Assembly (NCBI GenBank): GCA_963825315.1
Contig: CAWGST010000001.1
Span: 186,001 to 250,000 of the forward strand
Direction of reading: 5' to 3'
DNA: 64,000 nucleotides
Origin: DASRLE01 sp963825315
GTDB lineage: Bacteria > Verrucomicrobiota > Verrucomicrobiia > Limisphaerales > Palsa-1400
The notes under the pieces were generated by a model that did not search any database, was not told the DNA's origin, and saw only the letters and a list, made by a program, of their open reading frames with translations. This document shows positions 35,333 through 45,118 of the stretch, piece by piece. A program made the position numbers and the translations under genes. Position 1 is the stretch's first letter, and each line of letters starts with the position of its first letter.

Positions 35333-35474
35333 TACTTGCGTATGTTTTCCGGAGAACGCGCCTGATTTGCGTTTTTGATGGTGGCACGGCGCTTGCTGAA
35401 CCGAGGGTGGAAGATTGATCTCTGCGCGAAGCCCATGAGGCGTCGGGAAAGGGAGAAATCAAATACCAGAACTT

Positions 35475-35792
35475 ATGCCACATAAAAACGACCCCCGGAG
35501 ACAGCACGACGAATCTTTTAAGCGAGCCGCGGTTGATTACCTGCAAAGAACCGGCGGCACTGTGGAAGACACGGCGGCCGAATTGGGCATTGATTCAACC
35601 GACCTGAGGAGTTGGGATAAGAAAGCGGCTTCGAAACAGCGTCCGGCCAAAAACTTGACGGGCATTGCCCAATTGAAAGCGGAGAACGAGGCCCTGCGCA
35701 ACGAAGTTCTGCATTTGCAGGTGCAGTGGGACATTTTAAAGACCACCCTGGGCGTCCTTTCCACGACCGTTGGCACGCACGAACCGGTCTGA
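35475..35792 (+). CDS. orphan IS3-type transposase OrfA
   Basis: 105 residues with the helix-turn-helix of IS3/IS911 OrfA proteins (DESFKRAAVDYLQRTGGTVED and AAELGIDSTDLRSW) and a short leucine-rich coiled coil (LKAENEALRNEVLHLQVQWDILK). The catalytic OrfB is missing: the next gene is an unrelated permease on the other strand, 61 bases away. No inverted ends were found. Probably a remnant of an element. Confidence 0.75.
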   Translation: MPHKNDPRRQHDESFKRAAVDYLQRTGGTVEDTAAELGIDSTDLRSWDKKAASKQRPAKNLTGIAQLKAENEALRNEVLHLQVQWDILKTTLGVLSTTVGTHEPV

Positions 35793-35853
35793 GAGCGGCG
35801 CGCAACGAAGTCTTTTCCATCGGCAGCCACGCCGTTTCCAGTGCGCGAAATCA

Positions 35854-37041
35854 CTACAATTCGCGCAAGGCCGCCGTGATCGGCAGTCGAGCCGCGCGAA
35901 TTGCAGGAAGGAGGCCGCCGATCAACCCGATCGCCGTCGCCCAGATCATCCCCTGCAGCAGCAACCGCGGCGTCACCCGGAAGGCAAAGGCCACCTGGCT
36001 GAAGCTCTGAAAGTTCATGGTCGAGGTGTGAAAATCATTGAAGGCGAAATAGGCCAGAATCCCGCCCGCCATACCGCCGACCAGGGCCAGCAACAGAGAT
36101 TCGATCATCAATGAGACCACCACCGCTCCACTCCCAAAGCCCAACGCCCGCAGCGTGCCAATTTCCCGCGTTCGCGACGCCACCGCACTGTACATCGTGT
36201 TCAACGCGCCAAAGACCGCGCCGATCGCCATCAGAAATGCAACCGAGAACCCCAGGGATGTAATCAGCCGCGTCATGGTTTCCGATTGTTGGGCATAATA
36301 CTCGGATTGGCGGGAGACTTTTACCGTCAGTTGCGGGTTGGAGGTCAACGAATCTTTGAACTCTTCAAACGCGCCCGGTGACGTCAGCCTGGCGCGGACG
36401 GACTGAAAGGAATCGCCGCGATGGTAGGCGGCTTGCAGCACCCTGGCATCGGTCCAGATTTCCGATTCAGAAACCGCGCCGTTGGCCGAAAACACTCCGA
36501 CCACCGGCCACTCGTAGCGCCCCACTTTTATGCTTGTGCCGACGTCCAGGCCGGCGAACTCCCTGGCTGCGCCGCTGCCGACAACCACCTCATCCTTGCC
36601 CCAGTCAAACATCCGGCCTTGGATGATCCTGAGGTTGTCGCGCACTTGCAGGGCGGCGGCTTCCACGCCGCGCAACGGCACGTTGGCATCCGTGCCGGTC
36701 GAGCGTTTGGGCAGGTTGATGATGACGAACAATTCCGCGGAGGAGAGAGGCCCCTGCGCTGTGCGCGCCACCTGCGGGGAGTCGGCGATGATCTGGGTTT
36801 GTTCGCGGGAAAAACCGCTGACCATTTCGCTGTCCGCGCCGCTGCGCAGCACGATGGCCGTGTCCGGCGAACTGGAAACAGCCATGGCCTGCCTGAAGCC
36901 CGCCGCCATGGAGAGCACGCCGACGAACACCGCGACCACGCCGGCAACGCCGATCAGGGTGGCCGCCACCGCGCCGCGCCGCTGCGGCATGCTCATCAAC
37001 CCGAACCTGACGATGGATGCGATTTGTGAAAGCCAGTTCAT
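35854..37041 (-). CDS. ABC transporter permease, MacB/FtsX type (second)
   Basis: 395 residues: N-terminal helix (about 25-45), a large periplasmic MacB_PCD-like domain, and three C-terminal FtsX helices around SRTREIGTLRALGFGSGAVV, the segment that contacts the ATPase. Part of a tripartite-like system with HlyD, ATPase and another permease on the same strand. Such systems export peptides, lipoproteins or macrolides. 12 bases separate it from the first permease. Confidence 0.88.
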   Translation of the reverse strand: MNWLSQIASIVRFGLMSMPQRRGAVAATLIGVAGVVAVFVGVLSMAAGFRQAMAVSSSPDTAIVLRSGADSEMVSGFSREQTQIIADSPQVARTAQGPLSSAELFVIINLPKRSTGTDANVPLRGVEAAALQVRDNLRIIQGRMFDWGKDEVVVGSGAAREFAGLDVGTSIKVGRYEWPVVGVFSANGAVSESEIWTDARVLQAAYHRGDSFQSVRARLTSPGAFEEFKDSLTSNPQLTVKVSRQSEYYAQQSETMTRLITSLGFSVAFLMAIGAVFGALNTMYSAVASRTREIGTLRALGFGSGAVVVSLMIESLLLALVGGMAGGILAYFAFNDFHTSTMNFQSFSQVAFAFRVTPRLLLQGMIWATAIGLIGGLLPAIRAARLPITAALREL

Positions 37042-37053
37042 GGGGCCAGTCTG

Positions 37054-38211
37054 TTACATTCTGCGCAAGGCGTCGGCCACGCGGAGGCGCAGCGCCAGGA
37101 GCGCGGGAAAAATTCCGGCGGCCAATCCCAGCGCGAGAATGAGACCCGCGCCAATGACCAAATCGCGCCCCGGAAAAAAGAACAGCGGCAGCAGGCCGCC
37201 AGTGGGATCGCCGCGGGAAATGAACAACCACGCCAGCCCAAGACCGGCGCCACCGCCGAGCACCGAGAGCAGGCAGGACTCGACGAGGATGAGCGCGACA
37301 ACATTGGCATTGGTGAAGCCGATGGCTTTGAGCACGCCCAACTCTCCGGTGCGCTCGCGCACGGCCTGGGACATGGTGTTGCCGGTCACCAGCAGGATGG
37401 TGAAAAACACCGCCCCGAGAATCGCCGCGACGATCAACTCGATGTTGCCGATCTGGCTAACCCAGCCCTGGACAAAGGCTCCTTCCGGCTCCGTTTTGGT
37501 TTCGGCGTCGGAATTCTCAAACTCCTTGTCCACCAGTTTCGCCGTTTCCGCGGCCTGCGCAGGGTCTTTGATGCGGATGGTGTACCAGCCCACCAACCCT
37601 TTGCCGCCGGCACTGCGCGCTTCGTCGAAATAATCGTAGCGGAAGAGCATCGGGGTCGTGTCCGTCACCTTGTCCCTGCCGTCAAAAATGCCCACGATAT
37701 CGAACTCCCAAGTGCGGCTGCCGTTGGCCTGCGACCAGATGGAAGACTGAATGGGCACTTTATCGCCGACTTTCCAATGAAAGCGGTCCGCTGTTTTCCG
37801 CCCCACGACGGCGCCGGTGCGGGTTTGCAACCAGGCCTTTTTCTGCTCCGGCGAGAGGATGAATTCCGGATGAATCTCGCAAAACTCCTCCGGCACGACC
37901 GGAGATTGCATGAAAAAATTCTTCGGGTCCTGATAGATGCCGCCGAACCACGTTTGATGGGTGGCCAGGACCACGCCCGGGATTCGTTCCATGCGGGCTT
38001 TGTAACTCTCCGGCAGAAGCTGGATAATGGAAACCTTGTGGCGGACGATCAGCCGGTCCGCCCCCGCCATTTGCACGCCGCCGGTCAGAGCTTGTTTGAT
38101 CGAGGATAGAAAACCGAAGAGCACAAAAGCCACCAGCACGGAGAGCACGGTCAGCAGCGTGCGCAGCTTCTTGCGTTTGAGATTGCTCCAGATGAGATGG
38201 AGGAATTTCAT
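37054..38211 (-). CDS. ABC transporter permease, MacB/FtsX type (first)
   Basis: 385 residues with the same design as the next gene: N-terminal helix (LRTLLTVLSVLVAFVLFGFL), periplasmic domain, and C-terminal FtsX helices with VRERTGELGVLKAIGFTNANVV. The ATG overlaps the ATPase stop by ATGA. Two different permease chains imply a heterodimeric transporter. Confidence 0.88.
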   Translation of the reverse strand: MKFLHLIWSNLKRKKLRTLLTVLSVLVAFVLFGFLSSIKQALTGGVQMAGADRLIVRHKVSIIQLLPESYKARMERIPGVVLATHQTWFGGIYQDPKNFFMQSPVVPEEFCEIHPEFILSPEQKKAWLQTRTGAVVGRKTADRFHWKVGDKVPIQSSIWSQANGSRTWEFDIVGIFDGRDKVTDTTPMLFRYDYFDEARSAGGKGLVGWYTIRIKDPAQAAETAKLVDKEFENSDAETKTEPEGAFVQGWVSQIGNIELIVAAILGAVFFTILLVTGNTMSQAVRERTGELGVLKAIGFTNANVVALILVESCLLSVLGGGAGLGLAWLFISRGDPTGGLLPLFFFPGRDLVIGAGLILALGLAAGIFPALLALRLRVADALRRM

Positions 38212-38915
38212 TTTTCCTGCTCGCTGCCCAGTTGGCCTTTGTTGAGATATACCGTCCGCTCCGCGCGCTTCGAGGCGTGCGGATCATGCGTGACCATAAT
38301 GATGGTCTTGCCGTGCTCCCGGTTCAGCGCCTGCAGCAAATCCAGTATTTCATCGCCCGCCTTGCGGTCCAAGTCTCCCGTCGGTTCGTCGCACAACAGC
38401 AGCGTCGGGTCGGTCACGATGGCGCGGGCGATGCCCACCCGCTGCTGTTCGCCGCCGGAAAGAGTGCGTGGATAATGTGTGGCGCGATGGGACAGCCCCA
38501 CCACGGCCAGCGCGGTCTCGACGTGCTTTTTCCGCCCGGCTTTGGAAAGGTGTGTGAGGAGCAGGGGCAATTCCACGTTACGCGCCGCGCTCAAAACGGG
38601 CATCAGGTTGTAAAGTTGAAAGACAAATCCCACATGCCGGGCGCGCCAATGCGCCAGTTGCCGGTCGGAAAGCTGGTCAATCCGTTCCTGCCCCACACAC
38701 ACCGAACCTTTGGTGGGGCGGTCCAATCCGCCGATCAGATTAAGCAGTGTGGTCTTGCCCGATCCCGACGGCCCCATCAGCGCCAGAAATTCGCCGGCGG
38801 AAACTCGCAGGCTCAAATTGGCCAGCACATGAATGTCCTCCGCGCCGCGATGGAAAACCTTTTCCACCCCATCCACCCGCACCAGCGCGCCGTCGTCTTT
38901 GTCATTTTCGCTCAT
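38208..38915 (-). CDS. ABC transporter ATP-binding protein, MacB/LolD type
   Basis: 235 residues from the ATG at 38915, which overlaps the HlyD stop by ATGA. Walker A GPSGSGKTTLLN, Q-loop FQLYNLMP, signature LSGGEQQRVGIARA, Walker B LLLCDEPTGDLD and the H-loop VTHDPHA are all present. The closest type is the LolD/MacB ATPase that drives mechanotransmission by FtsX-type permeases. Confidence 0.93.
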   Translation of the reverse strand: MSENDKDDGALVRVDGVEKVFHRGAEDIHVLANLSLRVSAGEFLALMGPSGSGKTTLLNLIGGLDRPTKGSVCVGQERIDQLSDRQLAHWRARHVGFVFQLYNLMPVLSAARNVELPLLLTHLSKAGRKKHVETALAVVGLSHRATHYPRTLSGGEQQRVGIARAIVTDPTLLLCDEPTGDLDRKAGDEILDLLQALNREHGKTIIMVTHDPHASKRAERTVYLNKGQLGSEQEK

Positions 38916-40135
38916 GGCATTTTTCCCTTCACTACAGTTCCATCTTTCAAGCCGGCGGGGCAATCCACAATCACTTTTTCGCCCGCCGTCACACCCGCCC
39001 TCAACACCGCGTCGTCGCCCTCCGTGTCGCTGACGGTCACCGCGCGCCGTTCCGCGCGGCCATTTTGCACGGCGAAAACCACGTCGTGACCGTCCTGGGT
39101 TTGCAGGGCGTTTTTCGGAATCAGCACCGCCGGGGCTGCGGCGGATGCCACTCCGGCCGTTTCGAGAAAGGCCACTTTTACCGCCATGTCAGGCAGGATG
39201 CGCGGGTCCAGTTTATCGAAACCGACCCGCACTTTGACGGTCGCTTTCTGGCGGTCCGCCGTGGGAATTATGGCGATGACCTTGCACGGAATCTCCCAGT
39301 CGGGGTAGGCGTCGAGTGCTGCTTCGGCCGGCTGGGCCGGCTCGACGCGGTTAATGTAGCTCTCGTTGACATCGAGTTCGATTTCCAGCGAGTTCATGTC
39401 AACAATAGTGCAGATGCCCGTGCGGGTGAACCCGCCGCCGGCGGAAACAGGGGAAATCATCTCGCCGGGCTGCGCGTCCTTGGTCGTCACCACGCCGTCG
39501 AAGGGGGCGCGGATGACCATGTCCTCCATCTGCCGGTTCCACAGGGTCACCTGGCGGTCGGCGGTGGTGATGTCCAATTCCTGCCGCGCCAGGCGCGCCC
39601 GCAGGGTCATGGCATCCGACTCCGCTTTGTCGAGGTCGGATTGCGAGGTGATGCTGAGGTTGGCCAGATCGGTTGCGCGCTTGAATTCCAGGTCGGCTTG
39701 TCTGAGTTGAGCGCGCGTTTCTTGCAGCGACAGGCGTGTGGACTCCAACTGCGCCTGGGCCACGTCCAGACCCGTTTTGACATTCGAATCGTCCAGCCGC
39801 GCCAAAATCTGCCCGTCTTTGACTTTCATCCCCTCCTCGACAAGCACCTCCACGACCTTGCCTGTGACTTTGGCCGAGACCGTCGCCTTCCGCCGCGCAG
39901 TGACATAGCCGGACGCATGCAAGACCGTCCGATCCGTCCCGCCGCCGCCGCTTCGGCGGGCCAGGACAGTTTGCACTTCCACAAAGTCGGACCGTCCGCG
40001 CCACCACAGCGCCGCGCCGGCCAGCAAAGCCACAATGACCGCGACAACCAACAGCCATGACTTGTCGGAGGACCGCGCCCCATCCGGGCGGCGCTCGATG
40101 AGCAGGTCATCCAACGGAGGTTTTGGCGAACTCAT
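38912..40135 (-). CDS. HlyD-family periplasmic adaptor (RND/MacA type)
   Basis: 407 residues from the ATG at 40135. N-terminal membrane anchor (WLLVVAVIVALLAGAALWW), then a barrel-sandwich hybrid with a long coiled-coil hairpin (ESTRLSLQETRAQLRQADLE) and the lipoyl-like motif IRAPFDGVVTTKDAQPGEMI. MacA/HlyD adaptors link an inner-membrane ABC pump with an outer-membrane channel. First gene of the four-gene export operon; no TolC-like gene is adjacent. Confidence 0.9.
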   Translation of the reverse strand: MSSPKPPLDDLLIERRPDGARSSDKSWLLVVAVIVALLAGAALWWRGRSDFVEVQTVLARRSGGGGTDRTVLHASGYVTARRKATVSAKVTGKVVEVLVEEGMKVKDGQILARLDDSNVKTGLDVAQAQLESTRLSLQETRAQLRQADLEFKRATDLANLSITSQSDLDKAESDAMTLRARLARQELDITTADRQVTLWNRQMEDMVIRAPFDGVVTTKDAQPGEMISPVSAGGGFTRTGICTIVDMNSLEIELDVNESYINRVEPAQPAEAALDAYPDWEIPCKVIAIIPTADRQKATVKVRVGFDKLDPRILPDMAVKVAFLETAGVASAAAPAVLIPKNALQTQDGHDVVFAVQNGRAERRAVTVSDTEGDDAVLRAGVTAGEKVIVDCPAGLKDGTVVKGKMP

Positions 40136-40214
40136 AGAATGGCATGATGCATGGCAACGCTCCCAATGACGAGCAATCCCCACCCAATTATCCGGGCAGT
40201 TTTGCATGGTGTCA

Positions 40215-40817
40215 TCATACCGGCCCTCCCAGCAATTCGTCCCGCTGGAAGAGCGAGAGCAACGGATAACCCATGGCCTCGATTTTCTCCCGTCCTCCTT
40301 CCTGCCGGTCCACCAGCACGGCGGCAAAAGCCACCCGGCCGCCTTCCTTGAGCACCGCGTTGATCGCTGTGATGGTGGAGTTGCCGCTCGTCACCACGTC
40401 GTCAACCACCGCCACCGTGTCGCCTGCCTTGAAATTGCCTTCGATCAGCTTTGTCTGCCCGTGCCCTTTGGGCGCCTTGCGAACACAAAAGATCCGCAGC
40501 GCATCCGCGTCCCCGGCCCAACATGAGATCATCCCCGCCGCCAACGCCACCGGATCAGCCCCCATCGTCAATCCGCCCACGGCGTCGATCCGCAGGTTTC
40601 TGCTCTTCTCCTCCCTGCGCACCAGCGCGTGCATCAGTTGTCCGATCAGCCATGCGCCCCGGGCGTCGAGCGTCGTCAACCGGCAATCGATGTAGTATTT
40701 GCTTTTGGCGCCGGAGGATAGCGTGAAATCGCCGTGAAAAACAGATTTCGCCCGCAGAATGCCGAGCAGTTCCGCCCGCAAATCGTCAATGCTATTTATC
40801 GGCTCCATCGTTGCCAT
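40215..40817 (-). CDS. pyrE: orotate phosphoribosyltransferase
   Basis: 200 residues. SSGAKSKYYIDCRL, VGGLTMGADPVALA, RKAPKGHGQTKLIEGNF and the PRPP loop VAVVDDVVTSGNSTITAI are the OPRTase signatures. Converts orotate and PRPP to OMP in pyrimidine synthesis. An ATG three codons later (40808) is an equally good start. It lies between the oxidoreductase and the export operon, all on the minus strand. Confidence 0.93.
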   Translation of the reverse strand: MATMEPINSIDDLRAELLGILRAKSVFHGDFTLSSGAKSKYYIDCRLTTLDARGAWLIGQLMHALVRREEKSRNLRIDAVGGLTMGADPVALAAGMISCWAGDADALRIFCVRKAPKGHGQTKLIEGNFKAGDTVAVVDDVVTSGNSTITAINAVLKEGGRVAFAAVLVDRQEGGREKIEAMGYPLLSLFQRDELLGGPV

Positions 40818-40833
40818 CGCCCCTCTTCCCGCC

Positions 40834-42261
40834 TCAAGCGTCCCAGCCGTGGCGGTTCTGCCTGGTCACGAAGCGCGCCGCTTCGGGAAGGTTCGGCGAC
40901 TTCATGTTCGGCCCGTCCCATTCCATCCGCCGCCCTTCTCCCAAGCGCAGCGCCACGCAGCCGAGCAGGATCACCTCCACCAGATAGGCGGCGATGTCGA
41001 AGTTGGAGTAAGCGGGCGTGCCTTCCTTCATCATGCGGAACCATTCCTGCATGTGGCCTGGCGAACGCGGGATGGTCTGCGCAACAGCCCTGGCCGCTTC
41101 GTGCTGATCGCCCGGCACAAATTCCTTCTCGCTGTTGAGCGCCACAAAGAACATCGCGCCGTAGTCATCGGGGGAGAACAATTGTCCCTTGTCGCCAATG
41201 ATGAGCGCGCCGCTGCGGGGCAGTTCGTCGTACATGGCCAGCACCTCGCGCAGGACTCCCGCATCCGGCCGCAGAGGTTTCATGCCATCTTTGGGATTGC
41301 CGTCATACCACCAGAACTTCAGCGGCGGCAGCCCCTCGCGTTCCGGAAAATCAAACCGGATGCGCGATGTCTTTGGAAAAGTCTCCGGATAGATGCGCGA
41401 GGCCAATTCGCATTCCACCACGTCTGGATAACCGAGCTTCAATCCGCGGAACGGCATGTTGACCGTATGGCAGGCCATGTCCCCCAGCGCTCCGGTGCCG
41501 AAGTCGAACCAACCCCGCCACTTGAACGGATGATAAACATCTTCCTTAAACGGCCGCTGCTGCGCGGGACCGAGCCACACATCCCAGTCCAGCGAAGCCG
41601 GCACAGGATCATTCCCCTCGGGACGATCCAGGCCTTGGGGCCAAATCGGGCGGTTCGTCCAAACATGCAATTCCAGGGGACGGCCGATCACGCCGGCCTG
41701 GAGCACCTCCACCGCCCGGCGCAAGCCGTTTTCCGCGCTGCCCTGGTTGCCCATTTGCGTCGCCAATTTTTTTTCTTTGGCCAGTTGTCGCACGATGCGC
41801 GCCTCGCTGACCGTTTGCACGAGCGGTTTCTGGCAGAAGCAATGTTTGCCCATCTTCATTGCCCGGATCGCCGCCACGCCATGATTATGGTCGGGAATGG
41901 AAATTGTCACCGCGTCGATCTCCCTGCCCATTTTGTCCAGCAATTGGCGGTAATCGCGAAACTGCTTCAAGTCCGGAAATTTCTTTGAAAACTCTTTGGT
42001 CTTTTTGTTCAACGTAAGTTCGTCCACATCGCACAGCGCGATGATATTGGCCCCGCACTCTGCCGCGTCGCTCGTATCGCTGTCCCCTTTGCCGCCGCAG
42101 CCGATGCAGGCGAGATTGATGCGATCGTTCGCCCCCAGAACCTTTCCGACATAAGGAAAGGAAAAGGCGGCGGCGCCGACCGCCAGGGTGGTGCGCCGGA
42201 TGAATTTGCGGCGGGACAATCCATCGGCCGGCGAAGGTTTGGTAGCGTTCATTTTCTTCAT
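40834..42261 (-). CDS. Gfo/Idh/MocA-family oxidoreductase, Tat-exported
   Basis: 475 residues from the ATG at 42261 (42252 also possible). N-terminal twin-arginine signal SRRKFIRRTTLAVGAAAFSF, then a Rossmann domain with INLACIGCGGKGDS, IPDHNHGVAAIRAMKMGKHC and FCQKPLVQTVSEA (the EKP motif appears as QKP), followed by the family's C-terminal domain (WLGPAQQRPF, RGWFDFGTGALGDMACHTVN). Tat-exported members of this family are abundant in Planctomycetes and Verrucomicrobia and act on sugars or sugar derivatives with NAD(P). Substrate unknown. Confidence 0.88.
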   Translation of the reverse strand: MKKMNATKPSPADGLSRRKFIRRTTLAVGAAAFSFPYVGKVLGANDRINLACIGCGGKGDSDTSDAAECGANIIALCDVDELTLNKKTKEFSKKFPDLKQFRDYRQLLDKMGREIDAVTISIPDHNHGVAAIRAMKMGKHCFCQKPLVQTVSEARIVRQLAKEKKLATQMGNQGSAENGLRRAVEVLQAGVIGRPLELHVWTNRPIWPQGLDRPEGNDPVPASLDWDVWLGPAQQRPFKEDVYHPFKWRGWFDFGTGALGDMACHTVNMPFRGLKLGYPDVVECELASRIYPETFPKTSRIRFDFPEREGLPPLKFWWYDGNPKDGMKPLRPDAGVLREVLAMYDELPRSGALIIGDKGQLFSPDDYGAMFFVALNSEKEFVPGDQHEAARAVAQTIPRSPGHMQEWFRMMKEGTPAYSNFDIAAYLVEVILLGCVALRLGEGRRMEWDGPNMKSPNLPEAARFVTRQNRHGWDA

Positions 42262-42497
42262 GATGCGACTTATTAAACCGGTTGCGAGGCTCTCATGCAA
42301 TCCTGCAAACCACAATATCGCCACAATATCGCCGTTCGGGTACACTGCCTGGGAGATGGGACCGATGGGACGAAGGGGACGTATGGGACTTGAACCCTCT
42401 TCCGGGGTTGGGACATCAAGATTAGCATTAGGAAAAAGCACGCCGGGCGCGAAATAAAACTCGTCAGCAGCGATGGCTCAATCGTAAATTTCCGGCG

Positions 42498-43457
42498 TTG
42501 TTGGAAATCAAAAATCTCCAGCTTGAATTCGGCGCGGGCGAACAGGCTGTCCGCGCTGTGGATGGCGTGTCGCTTTCCATCGGCGCGGGGGAAACACTGT
42601 GCCTGGTGGGCGAAAGCGGTTCGGGCAAAAGCGTGACCGCGCTGTCCATCGCACGGTTGCTGCCCAGCCCGCCCGCGCATTATCCGGGAGGGGAGATTTT
42701 GCTCAAGGGCCGGGATGTGTTGCGGGCGTCCAAGGGCGAGTTGCGCCGGCTGCGGGGCGGGGTGGTCAGTTATATTTTTCAGGAGCCGGGCGCGTCGCTC
42801 AACCCGGTGTTTCGCGTGGGCCGGCAAATCAAGGAATCGCTCAAACTGCACCGTCCACAGGCGGCGACGGATGGGGAGGTGGTCCGGTTGCTGAAACTGG
42901 TGGGGATTCCCGCGGCGGAATCGCGCTTGAGGAATTATCCGCACGAAATGTCCGGCGGAATGCAGCAGCGGGTGATGATTGCCCTGGCGCTGGCTTCGGA
43001 ACCGAAGTTGCTCGTGGCCGATGAACCGACCACCGCGCTGGATGTGACGATTCAAGCGCAAATCCTCGATCTGCTCCGGGAATTGAAGGAACGCCTCGGC
43101 ATGAGCATGCTCCTGATCACTCACAATCTGGGCATTGTCGGCCAGATGGCCGACCGGGTGGCGGTGATGTACGCAGGACAGATCGTGGAGGTGGCGCGAA
43201 CGGCGGAATTATTGCGTCGTCCCTTGCATCCTTACACCCAGGCGCTCATCAAGTCGGTGCCCAAACTGGGCGGCGGCGCGGAGCGATTGACCGCGATTCC
43301 CGGCACTGTGCCCAACCCTGGCTCGATGCCGCCGGGATGCCGGTTTGAACCGCGCTGCGCCAAGGCCCGTCCGGATTGCGCGCGGAACATTCCGCAACTC
43401 ATCGAGGTGGAACCCGGCCGATGGGTGCGCTGTCCTTATTGGAACGCCGGAAACTGA
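42498..43457 (+). CDS. oligopeptide/dipeptide ABC transporter ATPase, OppD type
   Basis: 319 residues; the start is a TTG (42498 or the adjacent 42501). Walker A GESGSGKSVTAL, Q-loop FQEPGASLNPVF, signature MSGGMQQRVMIALA, Walker B LLVADEPTTALDVT, and the C-terminal oligopeptide/dipeptide motif with cysteines (PPGCRFEPRCAKARPDC). Drives peptide or nickel uptake with the next gene. The permease and binding-protein genes are not in the window after it, nor directly before it. Confidence 0.9.
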   Translation: MLEIKNLQLEFGAGEQAVRAVDGVSLSIGAGETLCLVGESGSGKSVTALSIARLLPSPPAHYPGGEILLKGRDVLRASKGELRRLRGGVVSYIFQEPGASLNPVFRVGRQIKESLKLHRPQAATDGEVVRLLKLVGIPAAESRLRNYPHEMSGGMQQRVMIALALASEPKLLVADEPTTALDVTIQAQILDLLRELKERLGMSMLLITHNLGIVGQMADRVAVMYAGQIVEVARTAELLRRPLHPYTQALIKSVPKLGGGAERLTAIPGTVPNPGSMPPGCRFEPRCAKARPDCARNIPQLIEVEPGRWVRCPYWNAGN

Positions 43458-43466
43458 AAGTCACTC

Positions 43467-44426
43467 ATGCTGGAGGTCAAAAATCTCAAAGTCCATTATC
43501 CTGTGCAACAGGGGATGTTCCGCGGCGTCCGCCAGCGCGTTAAAGCGGTGGATGATGTGAGTTTCAGCATCGGGCCTGGTGAAACCCTCGGCCTGGTTGG
43601 CGAAAGCGGATGCGGCAAGACAACCCTGGGCCGGGCCATCGTGAAATTGGTCGAGCCAACAGCCGGCAGTGTCTGGTTGGAAGGGGAGGACATCGCCCGC
43701 CTGACCGGGGCGGAGTTGCGCGCGCGCCGACGGAAATTCCAGATGATTTTCCAGGACCCCTATAATTCCCTGGATCCGCGCATGACGGCGGGCGAGATCA
43801 TCGGCGAAGCCCTGGATATTCATCGGTTGGCCCGGGACAGTGCGGACCGGCATGGGCGCATCGAAGCATTGCTCAAATCCGTCGGGCTGGATGCGATGCA
43901 CGCGCAACGCTACCCGCACGAGTTCAGCGGGGGCCAGCGGCAGCGCATTGGCATCGCCCGCGCCCTGGCGGTGGAGCCGAAGCTGATCGTGTGCGATGAA
44001 CCGGTCAGCGCCCTGGACGTTTCCGTGCAGGCGCAGATCATCAATCTGTTGCAAGACCTCCAACGCGAACGCGGGGTGGCTTACCTTTTTGTGGCGCACG
44101 ATTTGGCCGTGGTCGAGCACATCAGCCGGAGCGTCATGGTGATGTATTTGGGCAGGATCGTCGAATTGGGCGGGACGGGAGCCGTCGTGCAGACGCCGAA
44201 ACATCCTTACACGCAGGCCCTGGTTTCGGCCGTGCCGCAGCTTGATCCGGCAGCGCAACGGACGCGAATCGTATTGGCGGGGGAAATGCCGTCGCCCATT
44301 GACCCGCCGCCCGGATGCCCGTTTCACCCGCGTTGTCCGCTGGCGGAAGCGCGTTGCCGGAGCGAGCCGCCAGCTTTGCGGGAAGTGGCGCCCGGCCATT
44401 GGGCGTCGTGCCATTTCGCGAAATAG
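43467..44426 (+). CDS. oligopeptide/dipeptide ABC transporter ATPase, OppF type
   Basis: 319 residues starting MLEVKNLKVHYPVQQGMFR. Walker A GESGCGKTTLGRA, Q-loop FQDPYNSLDPRM, signature FSGGQRQRIGIARAL, Walker B LIVCDEPVSALDVS and the cysteine tail GCPFHPRCPLAEARC. Follows oppD by 9 bases, the standard OppD-OppF order. Confidence 0.92.
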   Translation: MLEVKNLKVHYPVQQGMFRGVRQRVKAVDDVSFSIGPGETLGLVGESGCGKTTLGRAIVKLVEPTAGSVWLEGEDIARLTGAELRARRRKFQMIFQDPYNSLDPRMTAGEIIGEALDIHRLARDSADRHGRIEALLKSVGLDAMHAQRYPHEFSGGQRQRIGIARALAVEPKLIVCDEPVSALDVSVQAQIINLLQDLQRERGVAYLFVAHDLAVVEHISRSVMVMYLGRIVELGGTGAVVQTPKHPYTQALVSAVPQLDPAAQRTRIVLAGEMPSPIDPPPGCPFHPRCPLAEARCRSEPPALREVAPGHWASCHFAK

Positions 44427-45053
44427 GCCGGATGATTTCATTTGGAAGGAAGATTGATACATAAGTCGGGAAAATCGGCAACACGGCAACAAGCCTGATT
44501 TTACAAGGGTTTCGTTGAGCTATTCGGCTGGCAACACAGTGGCAACGGCTGGCAACATGTTACTGCTTTTCGTCTTTCGGTGCCTCAGAAGCTGTATAAA
44601 TATAGCCATCTGCTCAGTCTTCCAGGATTCTGCCCCCCACCCCCCCGCTACAGTGCTACAAACGTTGATTATCAATGAGTTAGGGTGCAACAAGGGTGCT
44701 ACAATTTGGCTTATTTGTTGCACCTGTAGCACCCTGGCATCACACCCACCGCATGAGCTTCATGGCAGCAGCGGCATGGAGGCCAAAATCCAGGCGGCAC
44801 TTGCCGCGTTTCTATTACCCCGAAAATGCATTTTCATCCTCAGCGGTGATTCATCAGCGGAGCGGTGGATTTCTCAGGGCTTGGACTGGTTGGACACTTT
44901 TACACGCCAGCCCGGCGGTTTCGCTAAAAAACGACAATGACCTTGAACTGGATGGTCAAACGAATCAACATGGCTGCGTCAGGTTCCTTGGCGAACCTGC
45001 TGTGCGATGCTGGAAAGAATAAAATAAAGTTGCCGCAAATTCTCACAAGAACG
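44427..45053. other. intergenic region with GCAACA-type repeats
   Basis: About 630 bases between oppF and the restriction-modification island. An open frame at 44515-44940 has no recognisable features and is not called. GGCAACA recurs at 44477-44493 and 44528-44560, and variants GTGCAACA/GTGCTACA at 44650-44735 form interleaved inverted repeats: GGTGCAACA (44684-44692) with TGTTGCACC (44716-44724), and AGGGTGCTACA (44693-44703) with TGTAGCACCCT (44725-44735). Confidence 0.6.
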
Positions 45054-45116
45054 ATGAAAGAAAAGATGAAAAAGAAAATGCTGGTCACTGGTGCTACGTC
45101 CGGCATCGGAGCGTAA
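45054..45116 (+). pseudogene. truncated short-chain dehydrogenase start
   Basis: 20 codons reading MKEKMKKKMLVTGATSGIGA and then TAA. LVTGATSGIGA is the NAD(P)-binding TGxxxGIG motif at the start of short-chain dehydrogenases. The rest of the gene is absent; the methyltransferase ATG follows 2 bases after the stop. This marks the left border of an inserted restriction-modification block. Confidence 0.7.
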
Positions 45117-45118
45117 CT

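Noticed and set aside
44515..44940. 141-codon frame after oppF
   Set aside because: Low-complexity, overlapping repeat motifs; no family features and no ribosome site.
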